Shown here in pieces: positions 12,169-23,494 of a stretch of DNA of 64,000 nucleotides (the first letter of the stretch is position 1; every line of letters starts with the position of its first letter). The notes beneath the pieces were generated by a model. That model worked only from the letters and a program-made list of their open reading frames with translations. It was not told where the DNA came from and did no database searches. Source of the stretch: Drechslerella dactyloides (Eukaryota > Ascomycota > Orbiliomycetes > Orbiliales > Orbiliaceae); NCBI GenBank assembly GCA_020064725.1, contig JAGTWJ010000008.1, positions 1,240,001 to 1,304,000 on the forward strand. The letters are read 5' to 3'. Position numbers and translations under genes: made by a program.

Positions 12169-12871
12169 CGTCTGTTGATGTTTGCCGCTCGGTCTCTCCT
12201 GTGAAGATGTTTGGGAGACTCTTTTTACGTGGTGTTGACCGCTCGAGTCCAAACAACAGCGGCGGCAACACACACACGACCTTTGGTCACGTGTTCCAAT
12301 TGCCGTTTGTCTATGTGCTGTGTTGCCGCGTTGCGTTTGACACTGCCGCGTTGTGTTTGACATTTATATCTGCCAAATGTGGAAATTTGTGTTTGACAAT
12401 GCTATCTACCGAATATGGACACGCTTATCTTATCGGCAGCCCACATTGCAAATTTCTGTGCGCGAGTCATCCGGCCGCTCGCCAGTTCGAACCCTCTCTC
12501 CTCCATCCTCCGTCGACGACATCCTGCCCGCCCATCGACGTCGCCATCTTCAGCTAGACCCCTGCAACTTCGGCTCGTCTCGCGATTGGTGCGCCTCCGT
12601 CCTCGAGCGCCGAATTTCTTCGTTTTCGCGGCTCATACTTTCTACCAATCCGCTTCACCTCCTTCTAGTAGCTCGAGTTGCTCGAAGCTAGACGTCTTTT
12701 TTTAAATCTCAGTTTTTCCCTGCTACTGACGCAATTACACAAGGTGCAACGTGAAGTGAAACTCGAAACAGCAACCCTGTCGCGAAACTGTCACGACATC
12801 ACGCCGGCTATTGCTTCCAGCTTCACCGCATAAAAAATTACCACTTTCTTGAAATATGAAAACTCTTGACA
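12169..12871. promoter_or_regulatory. Shared 0.7 kb divergent region SCC3 / TFC3
   Basis: Only about 700 bases separate the start codons of two divergently transcribed chromosome-biology genes, so their promoters must overlap or abut. A short tandem of CCGCGTTGYGTTTGACA-like units lies at about 12330-12364. I could not identify a named factor site with confidence. Confidence 0.5.
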
Positions 12872-15800
12872 ATGGCAGACCTCAACGAGCTGTTGGACAT
12901 CATAAAAGATGAGTGTGCTCTCACGGTCAACCAAGGTACGTTATAATATAAAACCGCAGTCTCTGAATTGATTCGAACATGGCTAACTCGCAGTTTCAGG
13001 CCTGCCGGTTGCATCGATATGGAACCTTATCACGGATTTCCTGTCAAACGACAAGACCGCTGTTGTTCCACTAGAAACCCTTGATCCTACCGTCCCGACG
13101 CCATCAGCGGCATATTATCCCGACCTTCCTCTCGACTCTTCTCTACGGGACGACATCTGGGAGCGAATCAAAAAGGATCCAGATATAAGCATCGGTCTTG
13201 GAAATGAAGGCAAAGACCTGTCTTTCGATGATGCAGAGGCTGGCCTACACGCAGAGGACCAGCCAAATGAGGATGGCAAACCATCCGAGTGGCGACTCTA
13301 TGCGTCCGAACGCCTCCAATGGAGACGCATCGCCGGCCACGATATCGACACTGTTCGACTGTTTCCTACCCTTTGGCAGCTGCTGAAGATCATAGCTGTA
13401 AACAGGGAGGATGGCATTCTGCAACCCCATCTCACGGCTCAATCCGGGCAGGACGCCCGCTCAGTGGGGCCACGGACAAAAGACCTCGCTGGCAAGGGCT
13501 ATATCATGAAGATACCTGTCATCGCCATGAAAGTAGGGACTTCGAAGCTCATCCTGAAGCGATTCTACAAGGGTGCCATGGAAAAAAAGAAAACCCAGAA
13601 GAAGAAACGCCTAGCTACGATCAAAGAACATGCAAAGTCAGGCAAGAAACTTCCAAAGGAATTCCTGGAGGAACCTCTTGACATCGAGGAGGTGATCGCT
13701 GGAATCTTCAAGCTGTTAAAGTCTGCCAAGAACAAGGTGCTGCTCATTGAGGATCTCAAGTTTAGGCTTGTAAGTAGACATTTCGGCACCACCATCGTTA
13801 TGACGCCGCTAACTCCATCTCTAGAATTGTACTTCCACCAGATCTCGGAGAAAGGCTTGCCGTAGAATCATGGACAGGTTGGAATCAATGGGCTGCATCC
13901 AGAAAATCAGGGCCATGGGGTCCGAGAACGAACATGCTCAAGAATTCGAAATGGGCCCCGTCGACGAAGAAAAAATCACCGATTTGAAGGGCGTCCGCTT
14001 CGCCAAATGTGTCAAGTTCATCCGCGACCTGAAGCCTCTAGAATGGCACGAAGCAGTGAAAGGAGCCCGGCCATCCGCCGACGACAGAGAGTTGGATGCC
14101 CTCGACGAATTTGATTCGGATGACGAGCAAGACGACGGCTATAGAGTCATTAGATCTGCGCCCACAGTTCGAGTGATCGATGGACGACGGGTCATCGTCC
14201 CTCTGTGGAGAAGGACCCATCTCATGCATACGATCTACGACCAGGTATTTGCCGCAGGTGTTGAAGGAATACGTAGCGGGGTAAGCCGATCCCATAGCGC
14301 AGCCTTGTAGACCATGTTTTTATGCTAACATACTCTTTTAGATGCTATCCGGTGCAGTCTTCGGGCCTTTTTACTACCGTCCGTTTGATCAGATTATGGG
14401 ACGTTGGACAACGAAGTCACTGCAGAATCAACCTGACCATCTCAAGTCCACGTCGATTGTGCGAGAAACCGACTTGTACAAGAGGACTGCCAATTATCGA
14501 TACTGGACAACCGAGAGCTTCCAAGCCATGCTGGACGAGAAACAGATCGATTACGAAGCCGCCGCAGCTGCCGCCGACGCTTACAAGATCTCGAAACGCC
14601 CTAAAAAGAAGTCAAAAAACGTCGAGACGGTTGATAAAGACGAGCCCGCAGTGCTGGATGAGAATGGATTCATGACAGTCAACACGGCGGCTTTTGTGCG
14701 CGGGGACGGCCGTGGAAGCTTCCAAGACTGCCAAAACGCTGCTCCGAAGAAAGGCAGTGGTCTCAGACCGAAAGGAGTATCGCCTTTGAAGGGGCGGAAG
14801 CGGAAAGTAGAGCCAGGAGGAGAGCGACCTGCGGTTAAGCTCGGACGGCCGAGGAAGAAGCCACTGGTCATCAATGAAGAGCAGCAAGATGGCGAAGCGC
14901 CAGTTGCTGAAAGCCCAATGGAAGAAACAGTCGTCGTCATTGGCCGCAAGCGAAAATACCCTCCAGGTACAGAGCCTTACCTGAAGGAAAAGCCGCGTGT
15001 GGAAGCAGTCAAGAAGGCGGTACGTCTTGGCTCTATCAAGGAGGTCGCTTCTGATGGCACAGCTCTTGATTGCGCGACGCTCCCTGAGGGATTTCAGCCA
15101 CTTTCAACCATCGACGAGGCCTCTTGGACAATCGAAATGATCGCGGAAAGAACATTCATGGACCTGGTTGAGAATAAGCCATATCAGGTGCCTCTTACCA
15201 CTGCACGATACAGGCAAACGGGCAACGGTAAGAAGGGACGTCCTAGAAAGACCGAACAAGCACCAGAGCCGGAACAGATTGTTCTGGGTCCGATATTTCA
15301 ACCTGGTCCTGATGGTCTCGTCGAGATTACGCCGGCTCCGCCACCTAGCTCCAATAGCAAGAAGGCTGCAAAGGCTCCAAAAAGACCAACAAAGCGAAGG
15401 AAGACCGAACATCTGTCGGCAGCAGAGGGGACCACAGCGCCAGAATCTGCGGCCGTAGTCGAACAATCTCTGCCAATGGAAGTCGATGGGCCTGTCCCAG
15501 CCGAAGCACAGCCTGCTGCAAACTTGGAATCTAAAGGCGCAACAGAAGGAACCAAAAAGCAAGATGCCATCGTTGTGGCTGAGAGTGGCGATTCTAAGAT
15601 CCTAGGCTCTTCGAAACGCAAGTCTCGAGGGAAAGATGCGACACCAAAAGGTCGTCCTCTAAAGAAGAACAAGGAAACACATAATGAACCCAGGAAAGTG
15701 GTTGGGGAGGTCACAATCACAGATCGTATGGATGTGGACGCTCCCTGTAATCCCGCTCAGGGAGAGAAAGCTCCTCTCACATCTACAGAGACGGCTATGG

Positions 15801-18800
15801 GCGCTATTCATGTCAAGGCCGTGCTTGATACGAGCTCCATCGCTGAGCAGTCTACCAAGCGACATACCGAGGAAGCTACCTTACCTGAGACTGCGTCTGA
15901 AAAAATCTCGAAATCTTCTTCTCACCCATTGCCAGAAGCAATTGATGTCATCGTCACCACCCCCAAACCTGCCGAAGACAAAGGGGCCAGAGAAATCCAG
16001 CCTACCAATGGTGTTCAGATGGAGACCCTCACAACCAAAACCACAAATACCGAGAGTGAGAACGCAGATACTGCTAACGGGAAACCTGGTGTCATCGTTA
16101 CGCCCGCGCTCCCTCCGCCTCCGAAACTCGAACCTTTCACCGACGCAAAGGGTATTCGCCTCGAGCTTGTCTACGCGGAAGTTCGCAAGAACAGGGGCAT
16201 CGGCGGCGTTCTCAGGGCTAATCGGCGACGGTTACTCCTCGGCATGCTAGCAGAGGCAGATGGCGCTGTTTCCATAAACGCCGGATACCGCAAATTCGTC
16301 CAATATATCAAAGATCGGAAGGAACAGACTTCCACTATCGATCGTAAAACCTTCAACGGCATCATCGACGACGCGAATGTGGACGGAAAGATCTTTGTCA
16401 TCGGCGTTTTCAAAGGCAGCCGACGGATTGGAACTATACTCTCGGTGCCTGACCTCAATTTCAAAACTGAGCAGATCGAAACTGCGAAGCGTGTCATCGT
16501 GGAAGAGCTCGACAAGCCATTCGCATGGAAGCTGAACGTGTCGAGAGGGATCGCTGCAAAGTCGGCCAATATCCCCATCGAACGGATCGATTTCGAACGC
16601 TATTCGCGTGCCAGTAAAATTCCTCCTCTCGGCGAGAAGAGCAGCGCCCGACGGCGGATGGATGCTGAGAAAATGTCAACTCTCGCTCGGCTTCAGGCTA
16701 TCACCGAAAACGAGAAACAAGAAGGGACAGCGGCGCGGAAGGCCGGCAAAGGAAAGGCGAGAGCTGAGCCGATTACAAGCCGCACTCGGTCCAAGATGGC
16801 AGCTATGCAGCTGTTGAACGAGAATGGCGAGTCGATAGAGCGATCGCTCAGCGAAGAATCGATTGACCCCGACATCCCGGAAGATAGTCTTCACAGGTGG
16901 CAATTGACGCCCGTCGATCCAAATATATACCCTGTTGGCACGACCAACTTCCCTCCGTATACTGTGCCGGAGACTGGAACTCTTGGCTACGTGCCTTATG
17001 GCAATTATGAAGATTATGCTGCGGTGTCGGCTGTCAGGAACCAGGCTGAAGCCGGCTACGGAATCTTAGGGCCAGAGAACTACGAGTCTCTGCGTCCGAG
17101 ACGACGGCAGCAAGCCGGGGGCAGAGCCGGCCTCCGCAAGGCAACAACCGTTCTCGAAGGAGACGTTGATCCAAGCCTCGAACCTACCAAGAGACGGGGC
17201 AGACCGCCCAAGCCGAAGGTCCCCAAGCCGAAGGTCCCCACGCAGTCGAAGCCGCCGAGGGAGAAGAAGCCGCCGAAGCGTAAGTCTCACAATGACAACG
17301 ATGATAAACTCACCACTGACCATGTCACTGCAGCGAGAGCACCGCCTCGACCGAAGGATGCGCCGCGCCTCCGGACGACGCTGGAAGAAGACGTAACACT
17401 CACACTCGCAATCATCATCATTCGAACCCTGTTCGGCGGCTACGTCCGCAGCATCAAATGGGATCTCGTCGCCAGCGCCCTCCCACAGTACGACCGCTAC
17501 TCGATCCAGGCGCACTGGCCGCGGGTCCGGGTCAAGATGAAGGACGAAATCCCACAATACCAGGCCGAATTCGAAGAACAGTACCTGCGGGCCTTCTACC
17601 AGGGCAAAGTCCCACTCTTCGACAAGAACCGCGGATGCGACTTCGACCTTCGTTGGCACCTTAACTGGCTGCGACCGCTCGTGAAGAACATAAGACCCGT
17701 CACGGAGCGTCGGATCCTGCCGGACGACCGCCAGCAGCTGGAGTCCTTGTACGACATCGTCGTCACGCCGCTGGACTGGCGGCGTGACTTTTTCAACTAC
17801 ATGACGACAATGTCGTGGAAGGAACATCAACTACGAAACCATTCTAGCGCGATCGTGAAGGTTGAGGAAGCGGACGAGCTGCTCGTGCCCGGGAAGCGCC
17901 GCGCGATCGATAGGGCCAAGCATGCTTGGCGGTCCATCTTTGTTACGGAGGACGAGCGGTACGATGAGGAGAAGGCGCGAGAATTGATGAAGGTTCACTC
18001 GCATCAGGCGAGCAGTGCGGCGTTGACGGAGCTGCACAAGGTTGATAAATTCATCGTGCGGAGTAGGAAGGGCGGGCGGTTCGGGACCGCGTCTGCGCAG
18101 GCGAGGGTTCTGCAGCCGTGGAAGACGGCTTTTCCGGCGGATATATTTCCCGAAGCGAGGGATTTCCAGGACGTTCTGGTCAAGTCTTTGGAGGGCGGCG
18201 GCGAGTTTAAGGTTGTGTCGACGGGATTGAAGCCGGGGTACATGGCGTGGATAATTGACCAGCTGGTCAGAGGGGAGGTACTTTATCTTACCTACTACCC
18301 TTACATTTACTTTATTTAATTCGTAGAGATACTGACTCAACCGCTCCTCACAGATCGATATCTACACGAAAAACTTCAAAGAATCCAACCGCGGGCTGGC
18401 AGAGAGTCTAGTCACCCGCGCGATCAACCCGGTGCTCTTCCACTTCGACATCTTCATCTCAGCCAGCGGCGCAAGCAGCATTTCACAGCCGGCGCTCGAT
18501 CCCGTAGGTCTGCACGACGCCGTGCCGCTCGGGTCCATGACGGACATGGCGCTGCCGCCGTTCATGTGGCAGAACATGCACGAGGAAGTGATCGGGTACC
18601 TGTGGGAGCGCGTTGTCCGGAGCGTGCTGGCGGTCGTGGTCGGCAGGCCGGGTGCTACGGTTGATATCATAGTGAAGACGCTGAATGGTGTTCTGAACGC
18701 ACGGGATGCGGTGGCCGTCATCCGGTGGCTGTTGCACCGGGGCGGGTTGGAGGAGAAGAGCGAGGGGCGGTATTGGGGTGGGAGGGAGTATCTGGCGTGC

Positions 18801-18809
18801 GGCGTGTGA
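12872..18809 (+). CDS. tfc3: TFIIIC largest subunit, B-block-binding (TFC3)
   Basis: Subunit of RNA polymerase III factor TFIIIC that contacts the B block of tRNA genes. Exons: 12872-12935, 13000-13769, 13825-14280, 14342-18277 and 18354-18809, giving about 1893 aa. The N-terminus (about 1-280) holds the B-block winged-helix region (WRLYASERLQWRRIAGHD, then GYIMKIPVIAMKVGTS). The middle is long, basic and disordered, with AT-hook-like motifs (LGRPRKKP, KKGRPRKTEQ, RRGRPPKPK). A second winged-helix-like module follows (IRTLFGGYVRSIKWDLVASA). The C-terminus is helical with LVRGEIDIYTKNFKE across the last junction. Exon 2 has two in-frame acceptors 6 nt apart (13000 or 12994), adding or removing two residues. 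Family assignment comes from overall architecture and the N-terminal domain. Confidence 0.88.
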
Positions 18810-19716
18810 GACGTCCGGCGCTCTGTGTCTATATGGCGGGCTATGGTGCCCTTGGGGATGGTGTTTCGTTGTCTCTTTTTTGCATCTTTGTTGGCGCATG
18901 GTGAAACGGCGTTTGGTCGGGATTTATAATAGATGGAGGAGTGCATGTTGGTGGCGTTGGTGGTTTCCATGTCGTTTTTTGCGTGTTCATAGATGGTTAT
19001 GTTTAGTTAAGACTGGCGATGCCCGAACAGTGAATATAGATACTGATGATTCTCAAATGAATTTCCCAGCTATAGCGGCAGTCTAGCTACTAGTAGGGCA
19101 TGAATCAACATTCAAGTGGATCACCGCATAGGCCGACTAATATATATATGTTCTTGTGACTGTGCGGTGTTCACCTGAAGCCTGCATGTTAATCGGGAAA
19201 ATTGGGAGGTCATCTCGATTGAGAAATTCCAACATGCTGCGCGTTACAACGTTAAGGTCTCCATGCACAACCGTGCCTCAAACGTTGACACGCACGTTCG
19301 TGACAGATATCTATCGTTAGAGATTCTGTCAGGAGAAATGTGTCCTGGAGCCCGGGCACAGCAGTCCACCGTAACAGAATGCTGATATATATGGTACATT
19401 GTCTGTGATTGTGCCTCTAACGGGCCTCAGAAGATCTCGGTATCTTACATTTCTCAGCCCCGCAGCAGATTGCGAAGAATGTCGAACCCCCCTCTACGTT
19501 CACCTGCAGATAGCCCTATAGTACGATATCCAGTATACATACAGTAACTCGAAATTTTCTCCGGTGCTACTCGTATATTCATTCCCAAACCTCCTATAGA
19601 ACTAACGACCAAGATTGTCGACGGGAGAAGCTTCAACATATCCTTCAAATCGATTCAATCATCTTCAAAGTATATCTTCGACGACGGTTTTGATATTCAA
19701 TAGAAAACCAGCCAGC
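18810..19716. other. Intergenic region, no gene seen
   Basis: About 0.9 kb with TATATATATG-type AT runs near 19140. No ORF with domain-like content. It should hold the TFC3 3' UTR and the promoter of the next gene. Confidence 0.5.
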
Positions 19717-20694
19717 ATGCGGCGCGGCCTGCGCTTCGGCAGTCTCGGGCTGACGCTGCTCTACGGTCTCTCCTTCCTGTCCCGCCCCGTCCAAGGCGCC
19801 TGGGACGTCAACTGGCGAGGCAAGATCATGGCCGTCGAATTCAACCGCGTCTTCTACACGCCCGACCCCAACGAACGGAAAGCCTACCTCACCGCCGCCT
19901 CCTGCCTCCTCGACGGCTCCTTGGAAGGCAAAGAGGGCTTCAACGAGACCGTCGGCGTGGCGTCCGTTGTCGGCGGTCTACCCGACAGCATCCGGAACCA
20001 AGACGTCTGGAGCACCAACGCCTGGCAGAACTTAAACTGCCCCGGCGACCCACCCGCCTCCCAGTGGTCCTTCGTCGGCAACAACGGCACCAAGGGCACC
20101 AAGATCAATGATAACGCGATGGGAGTCGCCCTGCACGACTACGCGATAGGACAGTTCCGCAACACGAAGACCCGCCGCTGCGTTTCCCTCATCCGCAACT
20201 GGGACGCCGACAAGAACGCCAACATTGAAACCGTCGGCCACGCCCTCCGCTCCATCGACTGCGATCCGACCAGCAAGGACAAAAGACAGCTCTGGGTAAT
20301 CTACTACAACGGCCCCAACGCCCCGTTCGCACCCTTCATCCCCGCGTCGGAGCTGGGCGCCTGTCTGGGTTTCAATACGAAGAAGGACGACAAGGGCGTG
20401 TGGACGTACGACCGGGTGCCCGGGGGTGTGTACGAAGATACGGCGGAGGAGATCAACCTGCGGCAGGTGGATGCGCGGTATGTGTCCATGTCGACGTTCA
20501 ACTCGGACGACGCCAGCGGTGTCAATCCTGTGGTGCGGTGCACGGGGATGAAGTGGGTGTTCGGGCCGGGATTTTCGAAGGACATGATGGACCCGGAGGA
20601 CGATGGTCCTGTGCCGGAGATGGCCGGCGGCGAGGACGCCGGATTCGACCCGGATGCTTATTCGGCGAGGCGGGCATTACGGTTTCGAGGGTGA
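19717..20694 (+). CDS. Secreted six-cysteine protein of unknown function
   Basis: Single-exon, 325 aa. The start at 19717 opens a clear signal peptide (RRGLRFGSLGLTLLYGLSFL, cleavage near VQGA); the longer in-frame start at 19615 would bury it. The mature protein has six Cys (SCLLD, NCPGD, RCVSL, DCDPT, ACLGF, RCTGM), compatible with three disulfides, and one NGT N-glycosylation sequon. The segment RRCVSLIRNWDAD through CDPTSKDKRQLWVIYY has the C-x(n)-C-then-QLW look of a beta-trefoil repeat, which is only a suggestion. The C-terminus is acidic then basic and has no GPI signal. I do not recognise the family. It could be an effector-like or cell-wall protein. Confidence 0.8.
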   Translation: MRRGLRFGSLGLTLLYGLSFLSRPVQGAWDVNWRGKIMAVEFNRVFYTPDPNERKAYLTAASCLLDGSLEGKEGFNETVGVASVVGGLPDSIRNQDVWSTNAWQNLNCPGDPPASQWSFVGNNGTKGTKINDNAMGVALHDYAIGQFRNTKTRRCVSLIRNWDADKNANIETVGHALRSIDCDPTSKDKRQLWVIYYNGPNAPFAPFIPASELGACLGFNTKKDDKGVWTYDRVPGGVYEDTAEEINLRQVDARYVSMSTFNSDDASGVNPVVRCTGMKWVFGPGFSKDMMDPEDDGPVPEMAGGEDAGFDPDAYSARRALRFRG

Positions 20695-21027
20695 TTTGTA
20701 TATTGTTATCGTAGCTAGCTGTTGGATGCATTGCATTGGCTTGAGGGCTTTTCTTCGATTCATGTATGATTTATATACTTGTGTACGCATTTCGTGTATA
20801 TGGTGGTGCTACGCAGGTACGAGTGCATGTAATACTGAGAGTAATATATCTGTCCATGCAGGCCCATGCGAGTATATCTGTTCGCAGAATTTAACGTAAC
20901 GGATTTTGTGAAGGTCGTGAAATAGGGAATGTGGTATACTATGCGTTGGGACTTGGCTTGGTGGGAAGTGCAGAAGTGGAAATCGTCGAATGCAGCAAGA
21001 CTTCAACCTCACCACCACGACACCGTC
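20695..21027. other. Intergenic gap, no gene seen
   Basis: 333 bases, AT-rich, between two same-strand genes. It should hold a 3' UTR and the promoter of the small Tse2-like gene. Confidence 0.5.
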
Positions 21028-21735
21028 ATGACTGTAAGAATGCTGTCGCCGGCCATCCGTAGCCTTGGACTCCTGAGGACCGGGGTGCCATGCTACTCGA
21101 CAAGGGCGAATCGGCCCCTTCTAGGGAGATTCCGAAGCTTGCCAATCGAGCTGTTCCGCGTTAACAATGGACTCGACGTAAGGCTCCGCGATAGAGCCGC
21201 GCAGCTCAAGTTCGGGAGGAGGTCGTTCGACCTCATAGTCCGGGACGATGGTCTGGTTCATCCGATGCTCGGGGACACATTCGAAGGTCTGCAAATTCCA
21301 GGCCTTCTAGCCCAAAGACAGGACAGCTGATAGCGTGTCTACACGTATACGGGGACTCTACATGCAGGTCCGAACGGGGCTTCCATGCGTCCAAACAGCC
21401 CTTATCTCTCGGAAATCGTGGCGAATTTCGCCGAGGAGGATGCGGTCATATACCGCGTCGCCCAAGGTTCGTACGTTTGACGCCTGTGGACCTAGTCTCG
21501 GGAACGCTGGTGGACCGTGAGGAATGGACAGCTAACTCGCCATGCAGGAACTCCCTTGCCGGATGAGCTGGTCGTGCTGCACGAGCACACGGAGCACTAC
21601 TCGGTCCAATGCAGCAGGCCGATGCCTCTCCCCGATCTCAACAGACGCGTCACGGAGTTCTTCAAAGAGAAGGGCGAGATGATGGGAGTCTTCGAATTCG
21701 AAGAGAGGTATCCGTACATGCCGAAGCGCCCTTGA
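21028..21735 (+). CDS. Small protein resembling the Tse2-type ADP-ribosyltransferase fold, mitochondrial-type N-terminus
   Basis: Exons: 21028-21286, 21368-21466 and 21548-21735, giving about 181 aa. Phase-1 junctions restore a continuous frame (FEG-PNGAS, VAQ-GTPLP). Residues 1-30 are Arg-rich with no acids (LRTGVPCYSTRANRPLLGRF), like a mitochondrial presequence. The body has a start strand ELFRVNNG, then DLIVRDDGLVHP, the PNGASMRPNS turn, a VIYRVAQGTPLPDELVVLHE strand pair, then EHYSVQCSRPMPL and a final helix. That order fits the fungal proteins grouped with the Tse2 ADP-ribosyltransferase-like toxin family. The assignment is from remembered patterns and activity is not shown. No immunity partner is evident beside it. 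The second donor is GTCTGC and the third GTTCGT, both weak, so expression should be confirmed. Confidence 0.68.
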
Positions 21736-22253
21736 ACAGCCAGCCAGCCGTTGACGTTGCCGGTTGGCGGACGGGCGGGCGAGGGGTCCGTATATCATCC
21801 ACGACGGAACGGGCGGGTCCAGCCAGGCTGGCCTGAGCAGCCCAACCGCCAAGTCCGGCGCCCATGTATAAAGTATGCACGGGCAAACGCTTGTGTGCTG
21901 GCCACGGCGTAGTATCAGCGTGAGATTGTAGATGCGGGCGAGAGGGAGGCGTCTGGAGCAGTAGCAGCATTAATAATTCATGCGTGGTTATCTCACATTA
22001 GCCTGTTCGTCGTCCATACATTTCATTCTTGGCCGCAACCAACACCCGGCTGATTGGCCCCGTCGACGCTCCTCCTCCATCACCATCGACTCGCTCTCCG
22101 CTCTCCCCGACTCTATCCTTCGACTCCAGCCACTTGCTCCGCTCTCCTCGGTCCCTGACATCGTGCCGTGACGAGACTCCCTGAATTCCGATCTCTCCTC
22201 GAGTATCTCGTCCGCAGGCACTAGTTGCCACTGCTCCTTCCGCTCTCATCACC
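21736..22253. other. Intergenic region, no gene seen
   Basis: About 0.5 kb with GC-rich and pyrimidine-rich stretches (CTCTCCGCTCTCC near 22090) just upstream of the E2 gene, consistent with a fungal promoter or 5' UTR. No gene seen. Confidence 0.5.
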
Positions 22254-23494
22254 ATGTCGACCACCAAGCGACCGCCCCAGTACAACAAGAGCTCGCCCGG
22301 CGTCCGGCGAATACGTTAGTCCCCCTCCTCGCCCTCGTCTATGGAATACGTATATGGAGTACACATCTGATCGCGATAACCGCAATACAGTCAAGGAAGC
22401 CCAGGAGATCGCAGCGTGCCCCTCCCCCGAATTTGCCGCCTACCCGCTCGAACACGACCTCTACGAATGGCACTTCACGATCCGCGGCCCGCCCGCGCCC
22501 TCGCCGTACGCTGGCGGCTTCTACCACGGCCGCATCATGCTCTCCCCGCAGTATCCGATGCGGCCGCCGATGTTCCGCTTCCTGACCGACTCCGGCCGCT
22601 TTGAAGTCAACCGCGACATCTGCCTGAGCATCAGCGGCTTCCACGAGGAGACCTGGCAGCCGAGCTGGAGTATCCGGTTGGCCTTGAGTACGTCCACCCT
22701 AACCACGATCGCCACCAAGAAAATACCCCCCCGTTTGCCACCACTTTACATCATTCTCAACCCACTATCGCTATTTATGCTGTAGAGTAATATCATGCTG
22801 ACTTTACGTGTTTCTGTTTGCAGCCGCCCTACGCGCGTTCATGGACACGGACCCGGAAGGCCAAGTCGGCGGCCTCGACTGCACCCCGGAGATCCGCAAA
22901 GACCTTGCCGCGAAGTCCGTCTCCTACAAATGCCCGGACTGCGGTGGCGGCGGGGAGGAAGACGCCATGAAGGTGTCCGAGGAGGAGGCATCCGCTGCCT
23001 CCAAGCGCGACGTTGTCCCGGACGAACTCCGCTTCGGATACAAGGATCAGATGAAGTCGTCCAAAAACTGGGACAACGAAAACGCGGAATCTTCCGCCTC
23101 CGACCCGAACGCTAGCAGCTCCGTACCGTCGGAAACGACAAGTGCCCCACAGCTGCCGCCAGCACAACCACAACCACAACCACAGCAGCAGCAGCAGCAG
23201 CAGCAGCAAGATCAACAAGGGCAAGCACCACCCGCGGAATTCGTTGGACAGCCTCAAATGTTCATTCCTCTCGGCGCGCCAGGGCAGAACCAACCCGTCG
23301 TGCAAGGCAACCGCCCCGTCGGCGGGGGCGACCTCAATCGCATCCACCCGCCGATGGTCGGTGCGGCCATGCAGGCGCCCGCGGCGCAAGTAGCAGCGGG
23401 TACGAGCGACGAGGACCGGACGAACGGGTATATCGACCTCGCTATCGGTCTGTTGCTCAGCATCTTTATAGCGCTGCTGCTCCGGAAGGTGTAG
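22254..23494 (+). CDS. UBE2J-type ubiquitin-conjugating enzyme, tail-anchored (ER-associated degradation)
   Basis: E2 enzyme that carries ubiquitin as a thioester and works at the ER membrane in ER-associated degradation. Exons: 22254-22314, 22391-22687 and 22824-23494, giving about 342 aa. The UBC fold covers residues 1-170: EWHFTIRGPP, GGFYHGRIMLSPQYPMRPP, then FEVNRDICLSISGFH with catalytic Cys98 and ETWQPSWSIR. The ISGFH sequence after the Cys is characteristic of the J family. A CPDC pair (YKCPDCGGG) follows, then a disordered Pro/Gln-rich linker with eight CAG codons. The C-terminus is a single hydrophobic anchor (DLAIGLLLSIFIALLLRKV). Architecture matches UBE2J1 more than yeast Ubc6 in detail. 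The cytosolic catalytic domain and tail anchor are inferred from sequence. Confidence 0.93.
23183..23206 (+). repeat. (CAG)8 microsatellite encoding polyglutamine
   Basis: Eight consecutive CAG codons continue a CAR-CCA repeat in the linker of the UBE2J-type E2. The frame is preserved; length variation among strains would change only the disordered linker. Confidence 0.9.

Noticed and set aside
12480..12500. B-box-like AGTTCGAACCC, considered as part of a tRNA gene
   Set aside because: The bases around the loop do not form a T stem, and no acceptor-stem partner is present.
17066..17830. 254-codon open frame on the minus strand
   Set aside because: Antisense shadow of TFC3, no domain and low-complexity charged composition.
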